Shown here: piece after piece, positions 22,057 through 34,605 of the stretch
Layout of the letters: each line of letters begins with the position of its first letter
How positions within the stretch are numbered: the first letter of the stretch is position 1
From: Malania oleifera
Lineage: Eukaryota; Streptophyta; Magnoliopsida; Santalales; Ximeniaceae
DNA: 64,000 nt
NCBI RefSeq assembly: GCF_029873635.1
Contig: NC_080420.1
Location: 50,607,457 to 50,671,456, forward strand
Direction: 5' to 3'
Made by a program: the position numbers and the translations under genes
The notes under the pieces: generated by a model
Database searches by the model: none
What the model was told of the DNA's origin: nothing
The model's input: only the letters and a program-made list of their open reading frames with translations

Positions 22057-25000
22057 AAGGTAGAAAAATGATATGGGTTGTTAAGAAAGAAAACTCCTTG
22101 ATATTCAAGGAAGAATTTGCTCAAACAGGAATTACATAATCACATAATTCTTCCTTATTGTTTAGGATTAGCCATAGGGGGTAGTATCTTCTAAAGGCTT
22201 AGGAATGGTTCGGGACTGAAAATGTAAAATCTTAGTATATACCAACTATTTAAAATCTTACATACTAAGTATTTTGAAAAATCAAGCCAATCTGCAAATC
22301 CAAGCATACAACCAATCTGAACTTAATGCATACATTCCTTGGTTGAAATATGAAAGTATTGACTGCTTGAATGAAAATCCACTTCCAAGTGGACATGACA
22401 TTTTTGTCTTGTATTAAAATTTCAAATTGCTTAACTCATGCGTAAATATGAATATCTAAAGTTAAGCATACATTTTGTCCATTGCCTAGCTTATGGTTTA
22501 GGGAATCCATCTCACACTATATATCATTTAATCCTAAACCCTTCATTAAATTTAAATGCCTAATAAAATGTTTAGTCATCACTCTAGGTTTGAAGCACTA
22601 TTAATCATCAATTCCAAATATTTATAGTGCTTATTAAAAGATATCCTTCCATAGGGAATCTTTACCTTACCACGATCATATCAGGTAAAGATCCATCCTT
22701 CTCATTGGTTCGTATCCTTGCTCTAAAATTATGATCATATCTAAAGGATACATTCCAATCACCAAAGAGCATCAGTTCCTAGTTATTCATATCCTCCACA
22801 ATGCTCTTTGCCAAAATAAGTTAAGACATATTCTTCAAAATGCTTATCTTATACAATGTCCTACTTTTGAATATTCTATTAAACCTAAATAAAATGCTTA
22901 ATCTTTAAGAGTATTCAATTCTCTTCCAAGCTCTCAAACTTTATATAAAATCATTTAAAGAGCTTCATCCTCATAAATTAAGTTAAAATGGCTAATTTAA
23001 TTGATATAAGTTTCAATCCATATGATGGAACAAAAATTCAAAGAAACCTATGCATGAACCTTAAAATGAAAAGTCATTTGAACTTAGGCCTCTCATGTAT
23101 TGTAAATCATAAGAATAGAGGCAAATATTGGCTTAGCTTATTTAAAGACATATATCTTTTGACCTTTTGGTCCTCTAAGCCTATTCATCCAAAGCCAAGC
23201 ATATAACATTGAAAATCTTAATTCACTTGGCCTAAAGAACCTGAAAAATAAGGAAAGGCATAAAATGAATTAGCGCATAATTAAGGGGGAGCATATATTC
23301 TTTCATGATTATATAAATTAAAATGCTCTCATATATTTATTTCATGCCTAAATGTCCATATGGGTATTGCACTGAATTTCTAACTATCCACGGTTATTTA
23401 TTGTTCATAATATCTAGTTGGATGGTTTACATGTTATATGGATAGTTGATTATACTATCTGATTGCATGCTTAGTTTAGAATGCCTCCTGCATGGCGGAT
23501 GCAGTTGATGTGAATTGCATGCTGGTAGTGGATTATAGGTTCTCGTATGCCTTGAACTGAAATATAAATTGCTTGTTGAACCAATTAGGTACAATTTGTA
23601 TGGGAAAATGTCCTATATACAAACGGCATGCTGCCGAAATTTTGCTAGGACTTTCACATATAAAACCTTGTGTTTAAGGATGACTATAATAAAATTAAAG
23701 TTAAAATATTTTTGAAAGGATGAGTGAAAACTAATTGAAAATTAAATGTCATCCTATGTCATCCTCATATAATCATCAAACACTTAAAGAGCTGAGCACC
23801 TACTCTATAGAAAGAATTTATAGGTATCACATGCATCACTATTGTTTATTGATATATTGAGGCTCTTCCTATATCCCTGAACATTATATCTTGCACGTAA
23901 AGTCCCATGTTTTGATATGAAATGTTTTTGGATCATGAGTTGCATTGCATGCCTTAATATCTATTTTTGATGCTCTTGTTGTCTATAGGTGTGACTATAC
24001 TAATTTGGGATGAATGTTGTTAATAGACATCAAGTATAGTTGTTGAAGAATGGTTTGTGTGCTCACTTATACCTTGGCATATTCAATGAAATCAATCCCT
24101 TTCAAAGTATAAGTAATTTTCAATATCTAAGCAATAATTCAAATTGATAGGGGGAGCATCTAAAATTGAAATGACTATCACATTATGCTCACCAACTTTT
24201 TAGCTTAGATATGGTGTCGAATCAAATGTGGCGTGTGCTTAACTGATATGTTGTTGGTAAAAATCTTACATTGACTTATAGTCCTTTGCCACATGCTGTT
24301 TGTGTTTGCCATATGATCCCGGATGTGAATTATTAAATCTTTAGGATCATCATGGTTGTGATTTTCTGGATATACTATTGTATGTACTTAATTGACAAAC
24401 CAGAAAATTTATGCTTGCTTGTTTTAAATTAAAACTTCCTTTCTGCAAGCTACCCCCAGCACCATCTTGCAAACATCATAAGGGGGATATATATTTATAC
24501 ATATATATATTTATTACTTTATGGCAAGAACTAATTTCAAAACTTAAACCTTTTCTCTTGCTTCATTATTATTATTATTATATACATATATTGTTTTAAA
24601 GTCGCATAACTGGTTCTATACCTACACATTAAAATGCATGCGAACTAGTTAGATTGTGTTCATGCTCAAACTTCCTGTTTGGTATCATATGCCATGTGCC
24701 TTTAACTCAAATCTTCCACGGGTCTTATGATATGTTTAAATTCCAAATAGTTTGTGCATTTTCATGGTCTGATTTTGTTTTTCATGTCATTTAAATCATT
24801 TTTATAACCAGTTATATAGTTTGTGTGCATAACTACTAAAATAGTCATTAATTTATACTCTATGAACATGTTTGTGCTATGAAATGCATGACTATTCTAT
24901 CTTTTGAATGACTAAAAGGTATACTTCTATTTAAATGTTTTTGAGAATACTGGACTGTTTGAGTACGTAGTTGTAAACGTGTTGAATATATATTACTCAA

Positions 25001-25124
25001 TCAGATCACTTGTTTACAGATGATCATTTGCCTATGTGCTTAAATGTTTATTTGAGTCCATTTTTGTTGTTGCCAAAAGGGGGAGAAGTAGGCAAGTATT
25101 TGTCATCATCAAAAAGGGGGAGAA
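22057..25124 (+). other. Conserved non-coding internal region, element 2
   Basis: About 3 kb without pol. Blocks match, inverted, the internal regions of BF (29001-30815, 32962-33441) and DE (45202-47448, 56082-57100). The clearest is the stretch at 23466-23545 around 'gaatgcctcctgcat', found at 30170-30245 and 47020-47090. Candidate hairpins: 23488-23504 (CTGCAT/ATGCAG) and 23610-23651 (GTCCTA/TAGGAC with GCATGC in the loop). Polypurine tracts 'agggggagca' lie at 23283 and 24147 and near 25075. The ORF at 22988-23206 is not recognised and is probably chance. Confidence 0.7.
25111..25124 (+). other. Polypurine tract of element 2
   Basis: AAAAAGGGGGAGAA directly before the 3' LTR; a second tract of the same type lies about 40 bases upstream. 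Confidence 0.88.
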
Positions 25125-27661
25125 TGTTGACTTGATTGGTCACACCCAGTTTTTGATTATGACAAATACTCTTGGTACTAATGGTTGTACTGAGAATTGC
25201 ATGCAGGATCACCTTGTGCGCGCTTCGAGACTAAAAGACTTATTATGATGGCGTGCGGTGTTCGTGCCGATGAATGAAGAATCTTGTGCTGCATTTGTAT
25301 TTATTTTTCAGTTTCTTCATTCTGGGATGTAATTTTATTATGGACTGTGCACTCATATGGCTTGTAATAATTTGCATCATGTATGATAGGTAGGTATGCT
25401 CAAATTGACCTTAGATTGACCATAGGACCTCCAAATAACATGAAAAACCTTTTTCATAAAATGCCTAACTTATACAAAGGTTTTTAAATGGTTTTGAAGT
25501 TAAAAGAAGGCAAAAACTAAAATTTTCAAAGGGATCGGTCAACCGGCCATTCGACCGGCCATTAGAAATTAGAAATTTTCTCACTCAATTGGATCTCATA
25601 TCAAACCATGTTCAACATGAAAATTGTGGCATTTTACCATAGCTTGGGTTTGATACCAAGAACATCCAAATTGGAGTTGCACAGAAAAAGTTATGACCAA
25701 AACACTGAAATGTGTTCGTAAGAGAAAAACTCCCTTCATGTTTCTTCCATCTCATTGATGGACATTTTTATCAATCCAAAAGTCATTATCTTAAAATGTG
25801 TTCAACATAAAAGTTGTGGAATTTTCTCTTACCTTTATATTAGTATCAAGAACATCCAATTTGAAGTTGTATAGGAAAAGTTATGGCCAAAACACTGAAC
25901 AGTGTTTGTACAGAAAATTAGACGCCGGTCGACCGAGCCCTTACAGTTCATTTGTCCCCGGTCGACCGAACCACGTGGGAGTCAACTTTTTGACCTCCCG
26001 GTCGACCGAGCCTTCACTACGGTCCACCGAAACTCGCTGATTTGAGCCCCGGTCGACCGAGCCTTCACCATGGTCGACCGAAACCCCCCTGGTCGACCGA
26101 AACTTGTAGTTCAAAAGTCCCTGGTCGACCGAAACCCTCCAGAGTCAACAGTTGACCATTCGGTCGACCGAGAGCTTTTGTACTACAACTACCTAGTTGA
26201 CCGAAGGGTTCTTGGGTGAATTTTCAGCGGTCTGGTCGACCGAACCAGGTAGTTCAAAATGCCCTGGTCGACCGAAACTCGGAAAATTGGCAAATCGCCC
26301 TCTCCGGTCGACCGAGCCTTTCAGTTCAAAAGTCCCCTGGTCGACCGAGCCAATTGAGTCCTGGTCGACCGAAACATTTTTGGTCGACCGGACCTCTCGG
26401 GTTGCCCTGATTTTTTACCGCAGTTAATATTTTTTAAACAGGGTTAATTATTTTAAAATGATTTAAAACTTTCTTAATAATGCCCAATTGGTCCCCAATG
26501 GTCAAAAATACATCCTTGCCTATATATACCCATTCATTTATCATTATTATCAAGGATTAGCAAACTTGATTAGGGCAAAACTCTCTCAACTCTTAAAACC
26601 CTATATTAGCCAAAAACTTCTTGCAAACACTCACATACTCTTCAATCTTTATTTCTCTAAGCATTGTGAGTATTTCTATAAGGCTATTGTGCGTAATTTT
26701 TCTAGCTAATACTCTCTTTTGGTATAAAGGTTGATTGATTTTATTTGAGAGTATAGCCTAAAGTTCTTCCATAGATTTCATTTGATAAATCTTGTGTGGG
26801 AAGACTTTGAGGGTTGTGGTTCTTGCATTGTTGTTGCAAGATACCTAAACCTAGATTTTGTGTCCAAAATCCTCTTGTGAAAAGCTAATCTTTCAAACAA
26901 CTCCATTGTACTTTAGAAATTGAAATATCATATTGAGTTTGTTTGATTTATCTTTCTTAGCATATTTGAAACCCAAATATGATTTTGTGATATTCGAATA
27001 TTGAGTTTCAAATCTTGCTTAGATACACACTCTAGATCTTGATTGATTATCATACTTGATTGAGTGTTTAGCACACATTAGACCACTGAGCATATCTACA
27101 TATCATTCGTGCTTACTTTATTAATTGAGCTGTATTGGTGCACACATCTGCTTTTCTAGAAGCATATTTCCGCGTACAAATTTTATACACTTTGGTTGTA
27201 TTTCCAGGCACGGTCCTGAAGAGGGAGACTAGCCCTGGAATAGTCCCGGATTGGCTTAGACCCGGTTAGGAAAGCTAGGTGCATCGTCCTGTTAAGGCGT
27301 GTAGGTTAAGGTCAGCCCCGCTAATTGACCTGGTTAAGGTTGAGGTCAGCCCTGTGTTAATTTGACCTGGTTGTAAACGGTGCCGCTCCACCCTTAAGTG
27401 AGCTGTTAGTGGAATCCTCCTGCTTGCGAGCCAGAGGCGGGGACGTAGGCACAGTTGGCCGAACCCCGATAACATATTGTGCGTGTTCTTTACATTTCCG
27501 CAATTTACTTACTGCACGTGTATGTTATATTGTAAATGATTAGATTTACATTTGCATAGACAGACCCTAGGTTAAGTAATACTGCTTATCTGGTTTAACC
27601 TAGGTGATAATTTTTAAATACCCAATTCACCCCCCCTCTTGGGATTGCACCAAAGCTAACA
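25125..27661 (+). repeat. 3' LTR of element 2
   Basis: 2537 bp, TGTTGACTTGATTGG to CCAAAGCTAACA; full-length reference for the family. TATATATA at 26521-26528. The region after 27200 has the 'cctgaagagggagactagccctg' and 'ggcggggacgtaggc' blocks found, inverted, in LTRs D and E. The 3' end is 'ttcaccccccctcttggg'. Confidence 0.92.
25923..26390. repeat. GGTCGACC palindrome array, 3' LTR of element 2
   Basis: Fourteen intact GGTCGACC units plus decayed ones (ggtccacc, agttgacc) in under 470 bp of U3, upstream of the TATA box. Segments between units are themselves partly repeated ('agttcaaaa', 'gagcctt'). Half the array is absent from the 5' LTR. Confidence 0.92.
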
Positions 27662-30600
27662 GAATAGAGTGAGGATTTGGTTGTATTTCATATTGGCTCA
27701 TTTAAGGAGCATTGAATTATATTTTCAATCTCTTGTAAGGTTCTTTGTGAATCGAAGCGAAGGCTGTTGGTGAGTGCGGTAGGGATTTTTTCTCGAGATG
27801 TAAGGCTTCTTAGCCAATAAAGGAGTATCTTTAGTGGATTGTGGAATCGTTGGCTTGGTACTAAGGCGTGGACGTAGGCTTGGTGCTGAACCGCGTAAAA
27901 GTACCGGTGTTGTTCTTTCTTTCCCTTACACTCTTTATTTTATATCTTGTGCATAATTTATATTTATATTGCAATATAATTTCTTGTATCTTGGCAAGAG
28001 TTTTTATTTTGTAGAAAAATACGTATTCCGCAAAAAAAGAGTCTATTCACCCCCCTCTAGACTATATACTCCGGGCTGGGACTTCCAACAGTAACCGTTG
28101 GGACTCAATAGGGATTATTAAAAATATTTTGAACCAATTTAACCCAAATAACTCTATGTTGCTGCAGATAAAATTATTTTAACCTAAGAGTTTTGGGTGC
28201 CGAGCTATAGGTTTGGTCACCTGAACACTCACAATAGGAAAAGGCAAATTTGAAGTTCGAGTGCCTAAAAATAAGTTTGGTTTGCTGAACTAAGGCAATT
28301 TTCCAAAAGGCCGCGGTTCGATCGCTCGGTCTCAAGTTTGGTTTACCAAACTCACATATTCGGTCACCCGAGAGGAAAATGAACTATAAGTTTAGGTGCC
28401 GAGGATGTTGGAAAAGTACATAGTACTTGTTCGGTTGACCGAGGACACTACAGTTCTTTTGAGTTCAATCGCCCAAACCTAGGTCAACATTTTGACTGGT
28501 TAGCAGTTCGGTTGCCTGAAGTGTTTTGAACACTATAGTTCAGTCACCCGAAGCCTCACTATTTTTACCCTTTAAATCCTTATTTAATTTAATTTATTCC
28601 CTTGATGATATATGTGATTTTGGGGATTAATTTAAGTGTAAGTACAAGAACCTAGGGCCTTTCTAAGGTCTTTGAGCTAGTCCTAAAAACCTGGCGTTGG
28701 TCGACCAAAGTGTGAACCCTAAGGTCACTCTATGGTCTTGAGCATTTAGTCTTATCATGCATGTTATGCAGTTTATTACATACCATATTATAATACAGAT
28801 CAATTAAAAATGAATGCAAATACAATAAAAAATAGGTCTTCATTCCATAAATGAAGCGAGATCTTCATAGTTCGTATGGCTTGCTTGAATTCCTACCAAC
28901 AGTGCATGCTTAGGATGAACCTGTTCAAGAGACTCAGTGTACAGGTGAGAAACATTGGTTTTGTCATAATCAAAATGGGATTAGACTCATAGAGTCAACA
29001 TTCTCTCCCTTTTTGATGAAGACAAAACAACTTGTAAAAGTGGGCAAAGCCAAACAGGCTCCCCTTAAGTATATGCATAGAATTTGAATTTTAAGTGCAG
29101 ACATTTGACAAATGAAGAAAAACATACACAAATTATGCATTCAATTTTAATTGTCAATTAAAGCTCAAATAGTATAAAGTGATAATATGAACTAAGATAC
29201 ATTTAACTTTCCCAATTTTGCATTAGACACTTCTCCCCCTTTTTGACATCAGCAAAAAGGGGCTAAGGTAGGAAAGTAAACACAAGACATTCAGATATAA
29301 GATTCAATTTTGGGAAATTTTTTGAAATTTTAGCAACATGCCGTTTGAAAATAGAGCAATTCCCAAAAATAAATCAAAAACCTGAATGATTACAAGAATA
29401 GCTCATTATCAATGCATGCAAGATATTCAGTATAGTCCAAAATAGTGCATGCCATGATTCGAATACACCCAACATTCATGATTAGTATGATACACACATC
29501 TCAATATATATTAAGAACATGAATGAAAGTGCTAGAATTGGTAAGGAATTTCAGATCCTGAGAAAGTTAAGTTGAGTTCCCCCCCCCCCCCCTTTAACAA
29601 TTTGAAGATATGGTTTAGGTGAAATGATTTGCTTATACAAATTAAGATTCATTTCACTATGCTTAGTAGTATAAGTTTCTTATGAACTATACATGGATAT
29701 TGATTAAAATATTAAAAAATTTTAAACCAGTATAATTATCCCAACAAATCATACGTGCATCAGAAAAATGATATTAAGACATAACATGATGCTTATAAAC
29801 CAAGAAAAAGTTCAAGTATTGTATATAGTGTTCAAAGTTTTTCTAAAGAGCCTCAATATTTCAATAGGTAGAGGTGATGCGTATAAGTTCGTTAAACTGT
29901 TTCTGTAAGGATGGAGCTTAACTCCTCTAACTACCTGATGATTATGTAAGGATGAAGGTTTGATATTTCTATTTAAGTTTTCACTCATTATTTAAAAAAT
30001 ATTTTAATGTTTTTATTATCATAATCATCTTTGTACATGGGAAAAATTCCACCGATTGGTAGCATGCTGTTTGTAAATTGAACATTTCCCAAATTTTCAT
30101 GTACCAAAACCTGATAGATTCAAGCAATCAATTCAAAATAATTCAGTTTGAGCAAGCGAGAACGTATAATCCACTACTAGTATGCAATTCACATCAACTG
30201 CGTCCACCATGCAGGAGGCATTCTAAACTAAGCATGTAATCAAGTAGTAATCAACAACTTAACAAAATATAATCCATCCATTAATGAATATAAATAGTAG
30301 AGTGCAGAGGATAGATTTGAGTTCAGCACATACTGTTATTCATTAAGGCATTCAAGCATGTAGTATGATTATGAGAACATTTAGTTAATATAACAATCAA
30401 AGGAAGATGCTCCCATTGAGTTATGCACTTAGTCATTTTATGCCTTTTCTTGTTATTCAAATTCTTCAGCCAAGAGATTTAAGATTCTCAATAGTTAAAA
30501 CTTGGCTCCAGATGCATAGGCTTTAAAGGACCAAAAAGTCACAATCAATATTCCTTCAATGAATAAAGCCTATAATTGCCTCTTTTCTTATGATTTCAAT

Positions 30601-30819
30601 ACATGTAAGAGGCATAAGTTGGAATGACTTTCGATATTAATTACATGTGCATACGTTACTTTGAGATATATGAATTTATCAAGATAAGGACCTAGGCAAC
30701 CAATTTAGCCATTCAACACAATCAAGGTAGAGCTCTAAATGATTTGATTTAAAAGTTGAGAGCTTATGACTCTTATGGATTAAATTTCTATTAAGGACAG
30801 AAGAGTATTCATTATAAGT

Positions 30820-32956
30820 TGTTAATTCATGTGTAATCCCAAAAGGGGGGGTGAATTGGGTATTTTAAAAATCTTTAAGTTTATTTTACCACTTAATCCC
30901 TATTTCAATATTTAACCAATTAATTCTAGAGACTTAAAATTAATTCAAATTATTATCTCAATAAATTCTATTTTACCCAATTCATTATGAAGTTTGTATA
31001 ATATAAATCAACATAAAACCATGCAAAAGATGATAATGAAATGCAAGAGGAAATTAAAAAGATAAGGCAAGAGAGAAGACAAACACGATTTTACGAGATT
31101 CAGCCAACCCGACCTACGTCCTCACCTTGAGTAACTCACTCAAGGATTCCATTAAATCCCTGCTCCTGTAATCGAGACGGAGTTTCCCTTACAATCCGCT
31201 GCTTACAAGAGGCACAACTTCCTTCTCACCTAGTTCACAACCCAAACCGTGATTACAATATAAATTTTAAAATCTGCAAAAACTCAATATTGCTTCTAGC
31301 AAAGCTAGTGAGTACAATGGAAAAACTAATATATATTCATATGATAAAACTTGAAACTCAGTATATATGTAATGATGTAATCATTATATGAATGATATGC
31401 TTCACAAAATTTCCCTTTGATCAAATCTCCCAAAATAATTATATAAGTAGATGCTTTAGAGAACTTAGGGTTTTAGTTCAACTTACTAGATACAAAAATA
31501 CCGAATGTGATCTTATTAAAAAAATTGGTCTTGAATATTATGAAGATCTAAATTCTTGCTATCAAATAATTTGTAAAGTTGAATCTTTGAATAAATAAAA
31601 GACTGTGAATATTACAAAGATTCAAACACTACTTGTCACAATAATATTTCTCACAAATATATATTGAGAACCTTTAGACTTTTCAATCAAGTATATTTTG
31701 CAATAACAAAATATTGAGTTTGAATAAAAATAAGAACTTGAAGATCACCAAATATTCAATGTTTAGAAAATCCTTTCACAAATAAATTTTATGTAACAAC
31801 ACAAGGTTTTTTTTCTTTTTCAATAAGAGTAATAGATGTATGAGTTTGAGATATGAAAAATCTTCAAGATATCTATATATTGAAAATGCAAACAAATCCC
31901 TTGTTTACCAAACCTCAATCACCATAGCTTGCTTTCAAGATGTGTAAATGAAATCCCTTTGAAAAATTGAGATGATTTGCCCAAACTTGATAAGTATAAG
32001 TTAGAGTGCAGGCAATCGTGTTACGATATGTTCAAGTCTCTCAATATTATCCAAAAATTGAGGCACTAGGGTTTAGAGGTTTATTTTATAAGTGCTCTCG
32101 GCCCTAGGTTAAGTCTTGACCCTTGGATCAACTTGATTAAGTAAATAATTCGCGTGTTCTCTCGCTAAATATCAGATTTTTCAAGTTTCTACAAGTTTAG
32201 ATGACTAAGGTCTCGGGTTCAAATGACTGAAGTTCCTTAAAGTTTTGAAAAAATTAAACTAGACACAAGGTCATACGACTGAACTTAAGGTTCAGACTTC
32301 TGAAGTCCCTGCTTCAGACGACTGAACTCAGGGTTCAATCTTCTGAAGTCATTCTGCCTGTTCTATGTTTCATCATTTAAATCTTTAGTTGACTCAACTA
32401 AATCTTCAGTCTTCTGAGGAAATTCTTCAGACATCTGAAGTAAAACTTTAGTCGTCTGAAGTTGCCTCTTCAGACGTCTAAGGATAATCCTCAGTCGACT
32501 ATGCAATTCAACTTCAACTTTTTTATTTTGTTTTCAAAAACCATTTTTTCTTTCTTGCTTTGCTTCTTCATAAAACATTTTTCAGGATTTTAAATAGAGT
32601 CTCTAAATCTATATTTAACCCTAGAAGGTGTTCATGAGATGCATGTGTATATATTTTGAGCTTCTGGCTATATCATATAAAATATGCACATACATCAATT
32701 CTAAATACCCATTTCCATGACGATCTTGAACTTGATGATTGCATAAGATGCTTGCATCTTCATTCTTCCACTCTTTTTAGTTCCATAGCTTCTGCTAGGG
32801 TATATATATATATATATGCTTTAATCTTCATAGCTTCCATGACTTCATCACCTTCCATGCATGCTAAATATTGTTCATGTTCACAATCTCAATGTACAGA
32901 TCAAATACTAAGTGATTTGTCATTATCAAAATAGGATTGTACTCATAGAGTCAACA
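30820..32956 (-). repeat. Solo Copia LTR C
   Basis: 2137 bp, plus-strand ends TGTTAATTCATG and GAGTCAACA, flanked by perfect TSD TAAGT (30815-30819, 32957-32961). A single LTR in a TSD is the product of LTR-LTR recombination. Same superfamily as B, D and E ('aaaggggggggtgaattggg', 'cctacgtcctcacc'). A (TA)n run lies at 32803-32817. The ORF at 31392-31598 has no recognisable product. Confidence 0.92.
32195..32505. repeat. CTTCAGACGTCTGAAG-type palindrome array, solo LTR C
   Basis: About ten variants of the ideal palindrome CTTCAGACGTCTGAAG (for example 'cttcagacgtct', 'cttcagacatctgaag', 'tagtcgtctgaag', 'cttcagacgactgaac') in U3. It sits where other families carry GGTCGACC-type units. Confidence 0.8.
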
Positions 32957-34605
32957 TAAGTGAACATGAATTAAATTATTCTCATGGAAGTAATCATGTC
33001 CAGGCTTGGGTAGAGAGCATATAGGAGAATATGAATGATTTTGATCAATGCTCTTCGGTGAGTAGAAAGTATCCTATAGATATGATCATGATTTGTAGCA
33101 AGGATACAAACCGATGGATAGGTGTAGTCTTTACCGGATATACAATCATGGTTTGGTAAAGAGTTCCTATAGAGGAAATAAGTTAACCAAGATTAGAGAA
33201 TTTATATTTAAAACTCAAAGGGAATACTTTGATTTAATATTGTAACTTGAATCCCCTAGTGACTGCCTCTAATTTTGATTATGAAAAATATGTCTTTTAA
33301 TAAACACCAAGAGAATGAGGAGATGTAATCAACGGTGAATAAGCCTAGAGTGATGACTAAAATTTTGATCACTGAGATTAGGGTTAAAGATATGTAGAAT
33401 ATGATGGACCCTTGAAGCTCATCTCTGTGTAATGGACAACATGTTAGCTTTGGTGTATTCCCAAGAGGGGGGGGGGGATGAATTGGGTATTTAAAATTTA
33501 TTCCTAGGTTTAGCTAATTCAACAGTAGTATTTCACAACCTAGGGTCTTTCTATATACATATAAACCCATATGCACATATAATGTGCGGAAATTAAATCA
33601 TGCACTATAACATACATGTGCAGGAAATTAAAGTGCCGAGAATATAAAGTACACGCACGATATGCTATCAGGCTACGACCAACTGTGCTTACGTCCCCAC
33701 ATTTAGCTTACAAGCCCAAGAATTCCACTAATGCTCACTTGACGTGTGGAGTGGCGCCAGTTACAACCAGGTTAATTAAAGGGGTTGACCTCAACCAACA
33801 CGCCTTACCAGGATGACGCACCTAACTTTCCTAACTGGATCTAAGCTAGTCTGGGACTATTCAACAGGGTTAGTCTCCCTCTTCAGGCCTGTGCGTGGAA
33901 TACAACAAATGAGAAAATTTTGTGTACAAGGAAATGCTTTTTACACAAGCAGATATGTACCACTATGCACAATATCACAAATCAATGCACACTACCACAT
34001 GATAAGATATGTAAGCTCAATGTAGCCTTAGTGTCTACTCTCAAAATCAATGCCAATAATGCAATTGGTACGTAAAAGTGTAAGTGATAGGATCTTTGTG
34101 TCAAAATAATATTCTCAATTACAATGCACTAGCAAAGATCACAAGTATACTTCAAATATCTCAACAGTCATTTTTTATCAAAATAAACCACAAGAGATAT
34201 TCAACAATGGTTTGTAAAATAGTTATTAGATCTTTGTATTAAAATGATAATCTCAATCAAAGGTATAACAACAAAGATCTTTTAGCACTCAAGCAAATAT
34301 CTTAAAATATATATTTCTCAAATATAAGCACAAGAAATATTTTGAAAATGATTTGTAAAATATTTTAGCAATCAAAATCCAATATGAACTCCTTGAGTAT
34401 TGTAATGACAATGCAAAACTCAAAGGCTCAATGAAGTATTCCTAGGGAAGACTTATTAACAAAGTCTCCCAGGGAAACTTCAAGCTTAACTCTCTAATAA
34501 AATAATCTCAATAACCAAGAACAAGAGAGAGCTTAAGCCTAATGAGAACAACACTCAATCACACTTACAATGTAAGAACCCGAAAAATAGAAAATGGATT
34601 CCTGC

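Larger units (their letters stand above)
19239..27661 (+). mobile_element. Young gag-only Copia element 2
   Basis: 5' LTR 19239-20749, primer-binding site 20752-20764, gag 20803-22056, long non-coding region to 25124, 3' LTR 25125-27661. Flanks AAATA (19234-19238) and GAATA (27662-27666) form a TSD with one mismatch. The shared LTR part is nearly identical: I count 6 differences over about 320 bp around 19561-19880 versus 26475-26795. Gag has a single premature stop. It is the youngest insertion here by these criteria. It has no pol. Confidence 0.9.
19007..28090 (+). repeat. Truncated plus-strand LTR (X), split by element 2
   Basis: With element 2 removed, about 19007-19238 and 27662-28090 read as one LTR: 'cggctagtt' repeats, TATAAATA at 19051-19058, a 'ggcgtggacgtaggc...ctgaaccgcgtaaa' block near 27860, the 'ttcacccccctctagac' signature (28037-28055) and an end CCAACA at 28090. 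Its start is not recognisable, no TSD is seen, and about 400 bp of LTR B (relative to LTR F) is absent here. It is probably a solo LTR or element end that suffered a deletion. Confidence 0.6.
11420..29000 (-). repeat. 3' LTR of BF (LTR B), interrupted
   Basis: Pieces are 11420-12167, 18902 to about 19006 and 28091-29000. Each aligns in order with LTR F: 11420-12167 with 62220-62966, the short middle piece with about 62962-63010, and 28091 onward with 63405 onward ('gtaaccgttg..actcaa..ggggattattaaaaat'). About 400 bp present in F is missing where LTR X sits. The right end ...GAGTCAACA at 29000 is the LTR start on the element strand. U3 (28200-28560) carries repeated 'ggtt/gcc-cgaa' motifs that look like decayed GGTCGACC units. 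Confidence 0.82.
29001..33441 (-). other. BF internal non-coding region, 3' part
   Basis: Outside the solo LTR (30820-32956) no coding homology is seen. Next to LTR B lies the polypurine tract (plus strand 'ttctctccctttttgatg', 29001-29018), with further ones near 29060 and 29230. Two related candidate hairpins are at 29311-29365 and 30038-30091. The conserved 'actgcgtccaccatgcaggaggcattc' block lies near 30195. A C-run sits at 29580-29592. It continues at 60514 on the far side of element DE. Confidence 0.7.

Noticed and set aside
22988-23206. 72-residue ORF 'MANLIDISFNPYDGTK...' in element 2
   Set aside because: Short, no counterpart reading frame seen in the matching regions of DE and BF, no known domain.
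25923-26390. CRISPR-like regularly spaced repeats
   Set aside because: Repeat core is only 8-10 bp, spacing is irregular, it lies in a plant LTR U3, and there are no cas genes.
33616-34025. ORFs repeated at 58734-58919 and 27275-27475
   Set aside because: Same LTR region read in D, E and element 2; frames are short and not consistently conserved.
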